From contig NC_080585.1 in NCBI RefSeq assembly GCF_029962835.1, positions 55,787,443 to 55,851,442 on the forward strand: a DNA stretch of 64,000 nucleotides, given 5' to 3'. The notes under the pieces were generated by a model. It was not told where the DNA came from, did not search any database, and worked only from the letters and a program-made list of their open reading frames with translations. Positions 49,510-59,530 of the stretch are shown here, piece after piece (positions within the stretch are counted from its first letter, which is position 1; every line of letters starts with the position of its first letter). The position numbers and the translations under genes are program-made. The DNA comes from Magnolia sinica. Its lineage: Eukaryota; Streptophyta; Magnoliopsida; Magnoliales; Magnoliaceae.

Positions 49510-49750
49510 AGCATGAAGAACAGGGCAACGAGTTGAATCGGACCAAGTTAGGGCTGCAGGGCAAACCCGACTCGACTCGGTTTTGACATAGACCTAACCC
49601 AAACTCGACCCAACTCAGTACCAAGTCCAGCATACCTGACCAGATTTGAGTCCGGGTTTAGCCTGGACTTATCCAGACTAAGTCTGACCCGGTCACAGGT
49701 ACCGAGTCGAGTCAGCATGAAGTTGGGTCGAGTGTAGCGGGTCTCCAGAC
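49510..49750. repeat. GACTCG-rich dispersed repeat, copy 1
   Basis: Repetitive 'gacccgactcgactcgg / ctcgacccaactcggta / gtccgggtttagcctggac' language. Similar copies lie at 50,240-50,560, 51,040-51,130 and 61,990-62,180. Confidence 0.7.
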
Positions 49751-49769
49751 GTGGGGATTATAATAAAGT

Positions 49770-50036
49770 CGTTCACCCAAACGCATAATAAGTAATCCAC
49801 AGGGAGGGGAAACAAACTCGTGTCTGTGGGGAGCAAACCCACGCCTAAAGTCGTTCGCCCAAACTCATAATAAGTAATCCACGGGGAGGGGAAACAAACT
49901 CGTGTCTGTGGGGAGCAAACCCACGACCAAAGTCGTTCGCCCCAACTCGTGATAGGTAATCCACGGGAAGGGGAATCACACTCGTGTCTATGGAGAGTAA
50001 ACCCACAACCAAAGCCATTCACCCAAACTCGTGACG
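49770..50036 (-). repeat. tRNA-like 82-bp tandem units, cluster 2
   Basis: 'agtaatccac' type starts at 49,791, 49,873 and 49,955, an exact 82-bp period. Units carry the same B-box-like core as cluster 1. Confidence 0.85.
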
Positions 50037-50039
50037 GGT

Positions 50040-50240
50040 TTTGGTAAGGTTTTTTTTTTTTTTATAACGATAGGGTGTCCCCGTCCATTTAAGGCGAGAC
50101 CATTCCTTGTAGATGCATGCAATCACCCGCAAACCACGTGCATTGGCAAATCCACGGGGAGGGAGTTGAACCCAGTCGTTAAGCGGCATGAGCATATGCC
50201 TATAGGAGCAGGATCAAGCTTGAAAGGAATGGACAGGCGT
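50040..50240 (-). mobile_element. SINE-like element with poly(T) (minus-strand poly-A) tail
   Basis: The T-run at 50,049-50,063 marks the minus-strand 3' tail. It is followed by 'ataacgatagggtgtccccg', 'aaggcgagaccattcc', 'ccacggggagggagttgaac' (B-box region on the minus strand), 'cagtcgttaagcggcatgag' and 'cttgaaaggaatggacaggc'. Same family as 49,200-49,440. Confidence 0.62.
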
Positions 50241-50451
50241 AGGTCGGACCAAGTTAGGGCTGACCCGACTCAACCCGACGAGAAGCCCCTTCGGGGATTC
50301 CCTGATACACAACGTGTAGAATAGAGCAACGAGTCGAATTGAACCAAGTTAAGGCTGACCCGACTCCACACAATTTTGAAATAGACCTGATCCGAACTCG
50401 ACCCAACTCGGTAAGCAAGTCCAGCATGCTTGACCCGATCAGAGTCTAGGT

Positions 50452-51036
50452 CTGGCCTGGACTAATCCAGACTGAGTCCGACCCGGTCACATGTACCAAG
50501 TCGACTCGAGTCGGCACCGAGTCGGGTCGGGTGTGGCGGGTCTCCAGATGTGGGGATTAGAAAAAGAAAAACCTTCCCAATTACACCACGTACATTGAGT
50601 AATCCACAAGGAGGGGAATTGAACTCGTGTCTGTGGGGAGCAAACCCACGACTAAAGTCGTTCGCCCAAACTCATAACAGGTAATCCACGGGGAGGGGAA
50701 TCAAACTCATGTCTGTGAGGAGCAAACCCACAACCAAAGTCGTTCGCCCCAACTCGTGATAGCTAATCCACGGGGAAGGGAATCACACTCGTGTCTATGG
50801 GGAGCAAACCCATGACCAAAGCTATTCACCCAAACTCATGACGGGTTTTGGGAAGGTTTTTTTTATATATATAACAATAGGGTGTCCCCGTTCCTTTTGA
50901 AAAGTGAAACCCCACATCTTTCGAAGATCTAAGTAAAATGAGAAAAAATGATTGGGGTAGGCTCATCCTTGATTATGTATTTGACTATCCTTCTGTTGGA
51001 GGTGAATGATATTCAACATTTAGTGAAGTTGTGTAT
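50452..51036. repeat. ~0.6-kb composite tandem duplication, copy 1
   Basis: Consists of GACTCG-rich sequence, then tRNA-like 82-bp units (about 50,590-50,845), then a T-rich tail with 'agggtgtccccgttcc', then 'cacatctttcgaagatctaa', 'atgattggggtaggctcatc' and 'ttctgttggaggtgaatga'. The same order recurs in copy 2. Confidence 0.85.
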
Positions 51037-51570
51037 TGAGTCCAGGTCTGTCCTGGACTAATCCAAACTGAGTCCGACCCGATCACAGGTACCAAGTCGA
51101 CTCGAGTCGGCATCGAGTCGGGTCGGGTGTGGTGGGTCTCCAGATGTGGGGATTAGAAAAGAAAAAAAAAAAAAACCTTACCCAATTACACCACGTACAT
51201 CGAGTAATCCACAACGAGGGGAATCGAACTCGTGTTTGTGGGGAGCAAACCCACGACCAAAGTCGTTCGCTCAAACTCATAACAGGTAATCCACGGGGAG
51301 GGGAATCAAACTCATGTCTGTGGGGAGCAAACCCATGACCAAAGCCATTCACCCAAACTCGTGACAGGTTTTAGGAAGGTTTTTTTTTTAAATTATATAA
51401 CAACAGGGTGTCCCCATCCCCGTTCCTTTTGGGAAGTGAAACCTCACATCTTTCGAAGATCTAAGTAAAATGAGAAAAAATGATTGGGGTAGGCTCATCC
51501 TTGATTATGTATTTGACTATCCTTCTGTTGGAGATGAATGAAATTCAACATTTGGTGAAGTTGTGTATTG
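51037..51570. repeat. ~0.6-kb composite tandem duplication, copy 2
   Basis: Offset 596 bp at 'tctccagatgtggggattag' (50,541 and 51,137) but only ~528 bp at 'gtgtccccgt/atcc', because copy 2 has fewer tRNA-like units. The final unique-looking segment ('tttcgaagatctaagtaaaa', 'cttgattatgtatttgacta') is nearly identical to copy 1. Confidence 0.85.
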
Positions 51571-51737
51571 TGTGCTTAGGGTGTAATTAGTTATATGTGT
51601 AAACTGTCAAACCCTACTAAGATCAAGATCAAGAAGTTAATCTGTATATGGAGTTTCATTTATTGATAAAAGGTTTCCAACAACAAATTTAAGGCATTTA
51701 GTTTTCACCTACTAGGAAATCTTGCTCGAAAAGCATT

Positions 51738-51975
51738 TTTAGTTTAGATTCTTCATACTTTTTTTTTTTGTATATTTCTTTATTTATGTCCTTCCTATTT
51801 GTTTTTCGTTTTGTATTTTTTGTCTAGGTAAAACCTAAAACCAACAAAAGAATTTAGCTATGGCTCATTTCAAATTGCCTTCTTTTTTCTTTTTCTTTTT
51901 GAGAGAGCTTCATTAAAATGCCCAAGAAATGCGCAAAAGAAAACAACTCACCTACACAATTGCAAAACAAGTAGC
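51738..51975. repeat. Dispersed duplicate, copy 2 (partner at 37,980-38,235)
   Basis: Direct-orientation partner of 37,980-38,235, with the same order of words. It ends near 'gcaaaacaagtagccaac', where the degenerate minisatellite begins. Confidence 0.85.
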
Positions 51976-53590
51976 CAACCGACTTGAAATTGGCCGAGTT
52001 GTTCAAACAAGTATGATTTTTACAACTAGTCATACACATATGGGCGGATCATTGGAAAGTAGCCCTCCATATTAAGGATTCGGACAATTGAGTACTAGCT
52101 AAGTTACCCCTATTTCAACTTGAAATAAACTCAACCATATGCAAAGTTTGGTCTTAAAAGTCGGCCAAATCGTTCAAACAAATAGGATTTTTAGAACAAG
52201 TTACCCCTATTTCAACTTGAAATAAACTCAACCATATGCAAAGTTTGGTCTTAAAAGTCGGCCAAATCATTCAAACAAATAGGATTTTTAGAACAAGTCA
52301 TACACATAAAGGCCTTCCCATTAGACATATGAATGGTTTGGATCACTGAAGAGTATCCCTCCGACTAGAAATCAGTCGAGTCATTCAAACAAGCATGACT
52401 TCTAGAACTAGTCATACACATACGGGCCTACTTGAACAGATCACTGGAAAGCAGTCCTCCATATTAAGGATTCGGACAAATAAGTAGAGGCCCGATTATC
52501 CCTTTCGACTTGAAATTTACTTAGCCATATGCAAAGTTTGGTCTTAATAGTCGGGCGAGTCGTTCAAACAAATAGAATTTTTAGAACTAGTCTTACACAT
52601 ACGAGCCTTCCCCACAGACATATGAATGGTGTGGATCAATAAAAAGTAGCCCTCCAACTTGAAATCAGCCAATTCATTAAAACAAGTATGATTTTTAGAA
52701 TTAGTCACACACATACAGGCCTAGTCCCCCCTCTTATAGATGGTTTGGATCACTAAAAAATAGTACTCCATAGAAAGGATACAGGCAATTGAGTACAGGC
52801 CTAGTTATCCCTTTCTGAATTGAAATAAACTCTTCAGTCATGAGAAAAGTTTGGTCTTAAAAACAATCAAATCATTCAAAACTATAATTTTTAAACTGGT
52901 CATTCACATACGGGTCTTTCCCCCAAACAAATGAGAATTATTTGGATCACTGTATAGTAGCCCTCCGATATGAAACAAGCTGAGGCATTCAAATAAGTAA
53001 AATTTTTAGAAGTAGTCATACACATACGTGCCTTCCTCCCAAAAATATGAATGGTTTGGAATATTGAAGAGTAGCCATCCGATTTGAAACTTGCCGACTT
53101 GTTCAAACGAGTATGATTTTTAAAACTATTTATACACATATGGGAGGATCACTGGAAAGTAGCACTCCATATCAAGTATTTGAACAATTAAGCACAGGCT
53201 GGGTTATCCCTTTTTCGACTTGAAATAAACTTAGCCATATGCAAAGTTTGGTCTTAAAAGTCGGCGAAGTCGTTCAAATGAATATGATTTTCAGAACTAG
53301 TCATACATACACATACGGGCCTCCCTCCCAAACATATGAATGGTTTGGATAACTGAAAAGTAGCCATTCGACTTGAAATTAGTCGAGTTGTCCAAACAAG
53401 TATGATTTTTAGAACTAGTCATACACATATGGGTGGATCACTAGAAAGTAGCCCTCCACATTAAGGATTTGCACAATTGAGTGCAGGCCGGGTTAGCCAT
53501 TTTTCGACTTCAAATAAACTTAGTCCATATGCAAAGTTTGGTCTTAAAAGTCAGTCGAGTCGTTCAAATAAATAGGATTTTTAGAACTAG
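51976..53590. repeat. Degenerate minisatellite, block 2
   Basis: Alternating phrases 'ggcctacttgaacagatcac', 'catatgaatggtttggatca', 'gaaaagtagccctccgactt', 'gccatatgcaaagtttggtc', 'atgatttttagaactagtca' and 'tacacatacgggcct' recur irregularly. A sharp 97-bp tandem duplication is at 52,104/52,201 ('ttacccctatttcaacttga'). Longer super-units of roughly 300-400 bp are suggested by repeats of 'catatgcaaagtttggtctt' near 52,137, 52,233, 52,522, 53,237 and 53,528. Confidence 0.75.
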
Positions 53591-53750
53591 TCACACGTGC
53601 GCCGTCCATCCGTTTTGCCAAATCATTTTAGGGCATGAGCCCAAAAATGAAGAAGATTCAAATCTCAAGCGGACCATACTACAGGAAACAGTGGTGATTG
53701 AACACTTTAGCATTAAAAATTTCCGACGACCCACCATAAGTTAATTCTTT
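53591..53750. mobile_element. Foldback-family fragment
   Basis: 'gccgtccatccgttttgcca', 'atcattttagggcatgagcc', 'caggaaacagtggtgattga' are diagnostic words of the 'gtggtccac' foldback family. Only one arm is present, so it is truncated. Confidence 0.65.
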
Positions 53751-53759
53751 TTCCACCAT

Positions 53760-54440
53760 TTGACTTTTTCAAAAAATGTTATATTCCCTTATTAAAATGG
53801 AAATGAGAAAGGCAAACAGTTTCATGTGCCATCCTATGCTTCCCCAGTAAGTATGGATGTTTTATTGACGTAAACTGGCTACGTTCCCTAATTACCCTCA
53901 ATATAAATAGGCATTTAAATTACACATCCATTAGATGATACTGGCCATTTGATCAGTGGCCTTCAAAGAAACTATAGCAGACAAAATTATAAATGACAAA
54001 ACTAAGAGTGAAAAAAGGAAGAAACTTGATGGATAAAAATGTCCACTATTAATGATTTGTTAGACATAAGTTGTTAAGATTTTTGAAACTAACTGAAATA
54101 AAAGTTTTTGAAAAAAAAAACTATATTTATGCCTAATTAACTCAAGAATTCTCATTTAGATATTATCAAGTTTTTTAAAAGCAAAATATATAAATCCTAC
54201 GGTTACTTTGATCATTATCATCGATAAGTTGAAGTGTGTCGATGTTGATCCTTGCAGCTAAAAAGTATCCTCCCAATCTAATCCAAATGGAGGAGAATGA
54301 TGAAAGCCACATCTTAGTTCAGAGTAGGGCTAAGAAGACTCATATGAGCTGTCCGGGATAGACCCTATATGTGGAATGTGCGATGTGAAGGAAGGAGGGA
54401 GAGAAGATGTTCTCTCTCTCTTTCATAAGGTGATGCCAAG
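53760..54440. other. No gene recognised
   Basis: AT-rich intergenic DNA. The minus-strand frame at 54,340-54,531 has no recognisable motif. Confidence 0.5.
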
Positions 54441-54452
54441 GGGGCTTACAAC

Positions 54453-54985
54453 GTCCAAGGCTATCTCTACCCTCCCCCTTTTGGATATAATATATTTCTA
54501 AAGATATAATTAGGGTTGCAAGGGAAAACACTAGTTATGGTGCTTTGATAATGCCTCATTACATCTAAAGTTTGTGATCTCGCCTTAAACATTTACCCGA
54601 ATTGATCAAATTTCTTCACTCATCATGATTACTATCCTTAGCCAATAACCACTTATTTCTAAGGCATGGATCATTGGATCTTAACCATTACATGCTTATC
54701 AAACTCAATTTAAAATAAATGTATTGTTAGAACAAAAAGTTAATGGTTGAAAAACCTCAATTAACCAATAAAAAACTTTTGAAGCGTTGTCCAAGGCTAT
54801 CTCTACCCTCTCCCTTTTGGATATAATTTATTTCTAAAGATATAATTAGGGTTGCAAGGGAAAACACTAGTTATGGTGCTTTGATAATGCCTCATTACAT
54901 CTAAAGTTTGTGATCTCGCCTTAAACATTTACCCGAATTGATCAAATTTCTTCACTCATCATGATTACTATCCTTAGCCAATAAC
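54453..54985. repeat. ~197-bp near-identical direct repeat at 336-bp offset
   Basis: 54,453-54,650 and 54,789-54,985 ('gtccaaggctatctctaccc' to 'atccttagccaataac') differ at only a few positions. About 138 bp of different sequence separates them. Copy 2 ends exactly where the foldback element at 54,986 begins. Confidence 0.93.
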
Positions 54986-55320
54986 GTTAGCAAGTTGTGT
55001 AGGTCCCACCATGATGTGTGGGCTATATCCACACCGTCCACCCATTTTTCGAGATCATTTTAGAGCATGGGCCAAAAAATCAGGTAGATCTAAAGCTCAA
55101 GTGGACCCCACCATAGAAAGCAGCCGGGATTAAATACCTGCCATTGAAAACTTCTTTGGGGCCACATAAGTTTTGGATCCGCCTCATTTTTAGGTCCATG
55201 CCATAAAATAAGGTTACAAAATAGATGAACGGTTTGGATATAACACGTGTTATTCTCAATAGTTTCAAATGATGGTGGGTATATCCATTCAATGTACCAC
55301 CATATTACAAACATAGCATG
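54986..55320. mobile_element. Foldback MITE-like element
   Basis: The left arm ('gtcccaccatgatgtgtggg', 'atatccacaccgtccaccca', 'agatcattttagagcatggg') is roughly the reverse complement of the right arm ('ggtccatgccataaaataag', 'gatgaacggtttggatataa', 'gatggtgggtatatcc'). It includes 'caagtggaccccaccataga' and 'ggggccacataagttttgga' in the middle. Same family as the complete element at 60,538. Confidence 0.65.
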
Positions 55321-55489
55321 GAATTAAGCTTATCCCTTGGTACCAAGGGACAATCCCCGCCATATGTAATAATTACGTTTTTTTTTATCCCATCCCACCT
55401 AATCCTTCCCAATACCATGCGCCAAACACCCCCTTGGATGATGGAAGACTCATCATCGTCCAACCATATTAACAATTTGATTCGGTTAA

Positions 55490-57240
55490 TACGAGCCAAG
55501 TCATATGATGTTTAGATGATTAAAATGAGCTTAGTCATATGAACAATTTCATCATTCAAAATGGATTGAGTCATGCAAACAATTCGGATCACTAGAAAGT
55601 CACCCAATCATATGAATGTTGTGGATCACTAAAATCTAGCCCTCCATACTAACAATTTGAACCATTGGGACAAATCATATGAACCGTTCGAGTCACAAAA
55701 AATACGCCCAACCATCTATATGGGTTGAATCACAGGAAATTGGCCCAACCATAATAACAACCTATCTAAACACAAGTATGGACATATAGTTGACCTGATC
55801 ATACAAACAACTCCGATAACCGAAGATTGGCCAAATATATGAACAATTGGAACAATTATTGTGGCCCCAATCATAAGAATGGTTTGGATCATTAAAATAG
55901 CTCATTTATATGAATCGTTCAGCCATTAAAAAATGGCTTGAATCATACGAACAATTTGGATAACTAAAAAATAGTCCCAATCATATGAATGGTATGAATC
56001 ATTGAAGACTAGCCCTCTAAATTACTGATTTGGATCATTGAGTATGGGACTAGTCATATGAATTGTCTGCAACACTGAAAAATAGCCCTCCATATTAACG
56101 ATTTGCATCACTGATTACCGGCCTAATAATATCAATTGTTTGGATCATTCAAGATGAGCTCACCCAAACATAATAGTTTCAAATGTAGAAAACAGGCCAA
56201 TTCATCTACATGGCACGGATCAATAAAAATAGGCTAATCTATGTGGTCAGGTTGGATCACTACAAATTCACCCAACTATATTCACACCTTGGATTGTTAA
56301 ATACATGTGTGCGTCGTAGATGATTTGCACAATCATATGAACAGCTTAAACAATGGACGACTAGCCCAACCACATTTAAGATTTGGATCGAATTAGTACG
56401 GACCTAGTAATAAGAGTGTTTGGATCATCAAAAAGAGGATAGTCGTATTAGGAGTTTGATCATAGAAAATGGGCTTAGTCACACTAATAATTAGGATCAC
56501 TAGATATAGTCCCCCAATCATATGAATGGTGGTGTGAATCACCAAAAACTAGCTCTTCACATTATCACTAAGTATGGGCCTAGTCATATGAATGGTTCAG
56601 ATCACTAACAATGAGCTCATCCAAACAAAACAGTTTAGAATTCATAAAATGGGTCAATTCAATTCAACAACATGAATCATTAAAAATAGGCTTAACAATG
56701 GGAATAGGTTGAGTGTATGATTGGCCCAATTTACATATGCCTATAGATGATGGAAGACACGCCCAACCATATTAACGATTTCGACCACTTAATACGAACC
56801 TGCTCATATGAATGTTTTGATAATTAAAATGAGAGGGCATAATCATATGAATGTTTTGATAATTAAAATGAGCTGATTCATATGAACAGTCTGATCGTAG
56901 AAAAATGGGTCAAGTCATACGAACAATTAGGATCACTAGAAAGTCCCCAAATCATATGAATGGTATGGATCACTGAAAACTAGCCCTCCACATTACGATT
57001 TGAATCATTTATTACGGACCTTGTCATATGAATGGTTTGGATAATTAATATGGGCCCATACAAACAAAACAATTTAGTATTTAGTAAATGGGACAAGTCA
57101 TATGAACTATTTGGATCACTAAAAATAGGCTCAAACATGTGTACAGGTTGAATCACTGAAAATTAGCCCAACCATAATAATGATTTGGATCACTAAACAT
57201 GGGTCTAGGCATATAACTGGCAATCAGATGATCAATCATC
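55490..57240. repeat. Degenerate ~40-bp minisatellite, block 3
   Basis: About 1.75 kb of loosely repeated phrases built on 'caatcatatgaatggtttgg', 'atcactaaaaa(t/a)', 'tagccctccatattaac' and 'gggcctagtcatatgaa', at ~35-45 nt spacing. An exact local repeat is seen at 56,812-56,870 ('atatgaatgttttgataatt' twice). Confidence 0.75.
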
Positions 57241-57433
57241 AACATCCTAATGATCCACACAACACAGAACATTGGACAACCAATCACTGCAAATCACTGA
57301 TATGTAAAGTTAGCCTACTCTTATTGTTCAGAATATTCAGATGGCATCAAACATTAAATGGAAACAACACTGAATAACTGTGACAAAACAAAATTTTGAT
57401 TTAAAGCAGCAAAGAAATGTAAGATCCATGTAC

Positions 57434-57515
57434 CTCTGCAGCACTAATTTTATTCAATCGAGAAACAGTCTTCCAAGTCAACCTCATCACCCAAGTTCAT
57501 CTTAGATGTGCGCAC
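57434..57515 (-). pseudogene. RPT3: 26S proteasome ATPase RPT3 (S6B) exon, frameshifted
   Basis: The minus-strand segment between the acceptor 'tttatag' (before 57,515) and the donor GCAGAG/gtac (57,434) encodes VRTSKMNLGDEVDLED, then, after a shift, VSRLNKISAAE. This matches the RPT3 stretch [28 protein letters not shown] near the C-terminal AAA lid. The expected exon is 84 bp and this one is 82, the 2-nt loss falling at the Tyr codon. RPT3 is a ring ATPase of the proteasome base and the intact gene is essential. The preceding and following exons are missing: below lies ~180 bp without coding similarity and then the minisatellite, above is a dispersed repeat. It is a single-exon relic with intron flanks, so it arose from a DNA copy and not from a processed mRNA. 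Confidence 0.8.
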
Positions 57516-57679
57516 CTATAAAGAGAATCCACGAATAAATAGCAGTTAGCCTATGATGAAAGTAAACTGTCCACCATAACCAAGAAAGCAAGAGAATAGT
57601 AAAATGGGATTTGCAAACTCCACAGACATATATACCAACCCATCTACCCACTTCCTCATGTGCCAATGTTGCACATGTA

Positions 57680-57860
57680 AAGATCCAAACCATCCATTCG
57701 GCATACGACTGTCAGCCAGCTTTGGGTCGGGTACGGGGATACCCATACACATTCCTGCTAATGGGTAATGCCCCCATACCCAGACCCCTATTGTCAGGCC
57801 CAAAATGGGCACCTATACCATACCCATTGTAGGGTACTAGGTACCCATTAGAATATCACA
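57680..57860. repeat. 'gggtatggg/taccca' dispersed repeat
   Basis: Reverse-complement words 'tatgggtatccccgtacccg', 'cccattttgggcctgacaat' and 'ggggtctgggtatgggggca' form a repeated GGTAC-rich phrase. It is of a type common in plant intergenic DNA. Confidence 0.45.
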
Positions 57861-58390
57861 TACCCATTTATGATTTGAAATTTTTCAAAAACAAAAAGAA
57901 AGAAGGAAAAAAAGAAAAACAAAAAGAAATCACACCATTAATTTAAAAGCTTAGATTTTAAAGCATAAAAATAAAATATAAAAAAACATGTGTTTTTAGA
58001 ATCTAACCGCAATAAGGCAGACACCTAACCAAACTCGATTAGGTTTGCTTATCCCACACACTTCCACATAGGTTTTATTAGAATCTAACCATAGTTTGAA
58101 ATTTAACCAAACTCAATTAGGTCGAACAGATCTGCTTATCCCACAAGCACTTCCACACATGACCACGCATCCTAACTTGGACCATTTGTGAGACATCCAA
58201 GCTGTGCATATTGTCAGAGATCCAAGTTGTGCATATTGTCAGAGATCCAAGATGTGCATCATAGGGTTCCACATTTAGATGACATTTCCCAAAAGGCCTG
58301 CAAACTCGTCGTTAGACAGTAAATGCACAAAAACAGACGGTTTAGAAAAATTCTAATGGGTGATTCTGTTCACTTTTTGACACATGCTTA
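57861..58390. other. No gene recognised; 32-bp triplication
   Basis: Contains three tandem ~32-bp copies at 58,193-58,265 (core 'gatccaagttgtgcatattg') and two related phrases with 'ccaaactc(g/a)attaggt' near 58,030 and 58,105. Confidence 0.65.
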
Positions 58391-58394
58391 TATG

Positions 58395-58914
58395 TGTTGG
58401 AATATTAAGTGAGTAAGGTCATTTTTGTAAATATGATATTAGTAGGGCTTATTTGAAAATATTGTATAAAGTGGGCCGTTATGATGTAATAAAGGAAAAA
58501 AACCTACATATATATTTAATAAGATAATCGAGAGATCCCACATTCTCTCTCTTTCTTCAAACCCTCTCTCACATTTTTCTCCCATCTCTCTCGCATTCCT
58601 CCTTTTTGGTTCTTTCATTCTTCATACCTAACTAAAACCCAACTGATTGGTTGGGATTAGCCGATAATGTTCACTTATCGGCTAGGGTCATTCTTAAGAA
58701 GAGATCAGGGCTCATGGCATCATAGTTACCAAAATGAGTCATGTTGTTTTGGATTCAAACAAAGAAGCAGATGTTCTTGTGAAGATGGTGGTGATAGATT
58801 AGTAGTTGGGAATTGCACTCCCCTTTTGTTGTTCGTCTTGTATTCTCTTATCTCAAATTTTTCTTTCCTTTCTTCAATAAAGTTTTTATTGATGCGAATA
58901 ATAAAGTTTCTACA
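58395..58914 (+). mobile_element. Copia-like LTR (solo or partial)
   Basis: Starts TGTTGGAATATTAAGTGAGT and ends 'aataaagtttctaca', with TG...CA termini and ~520 bp. Internally there is a TATA-like 'tacatatatattt' (~58,503), a long CT-rich stretch (58,547-58,607) and a late 'ttcaataaagttttt' polyadenylation-like signal, the usual U3-R-U5 order. Flanking 5-mers ('atatg' left, 'tagga' right) do not match, so it is not a clean solo LTR. The right flank continues directly into a foldback element that lacks its beginning. The open frame at 58,667-58,930 lies inside the LTR and is not a gene. Confidence 0.55.
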
Positions 58915-59250
58915 TAGGAATCAGTGGTGATTGACCGTTAATGGGCCACAAAAGTTTTGGATTAAGGCGATATTTATTTTCCCCTTCATCTAGGCTTATG
59001 TGACCTTATCAACAGATTGGATGGCAAATAAACACCACAGAAACATTAAGGTGCACCCCGAGAAGTTTTTAATGGTAGGACATTCAGTCACACCTAAGAT
59101 TTGAATTATTTTTTATAATTAAAAAAAAAAATTGATAATGTCCTAAAATGATTTTTTTTATTTTTTTTTTATTTTTTTTTTTAAGATGAAGAATGTGGAT
59201 ATATAAAACACATATATTAAAGTGGGCCCCATGGTAAGGGTGAGGACATG
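58915..59250. mobile_element. Foldback-family element, left end missing
   Basis: 'taggaatcagtggtgattga', 'gggccacaaaagttttggat', 'ttatcaacagattggatggc', 'aaataaacacca' and 'acattaaggtgcacc' match the copy at 63,776-63,930 closely. It begins in the middle of the family sequence exactly at the LTR end (58,914). Confidence 0.65.
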
Positions 59251-59289
59251 ATCACGTGACCGTGGGGGCATATTAAGCATAAGCATAAA

Positions 59290-59530
59290 ATTAAACAGAT
59301 GCAGATTTTAGCACCACACCACGGGAACCATGGTGATTGAATGTACACCATTAAAATAATTTCTCATAAGCTATACCTTTTGATCAGGCATATATTTGTG
59401 TTTCCCATCATCCAGGTCAACAAAAGGTTGAATTACAAACAAAAATCAGGGTGAGCCTTGAGAACTTTTTAATGGTGGGTATTCAATCACTATTATTTCT
59501 TGTGGTGTGGTCCACTAAAGACCTAGTTTA
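59290..59530. mobile_element. Second foldback element, nested or adjacent
   Basis: The left arm 'accacgggaaccatggtgat' with 'tgaatgtacaccattaaaa' is mirrored by 'tttttaatggtgggtattca' and 'atttcttgtggtgtggtcca'. The two arms enclose ~130 bp. Confidence 0.65.

Noticed and set aside
58667..58930. 87-residue frame with MFTYRLGSFLRRD start as a gene
   Set aside because: It lies inside the copia-like LTR between the CT-rich and polyadenylation-like regions.
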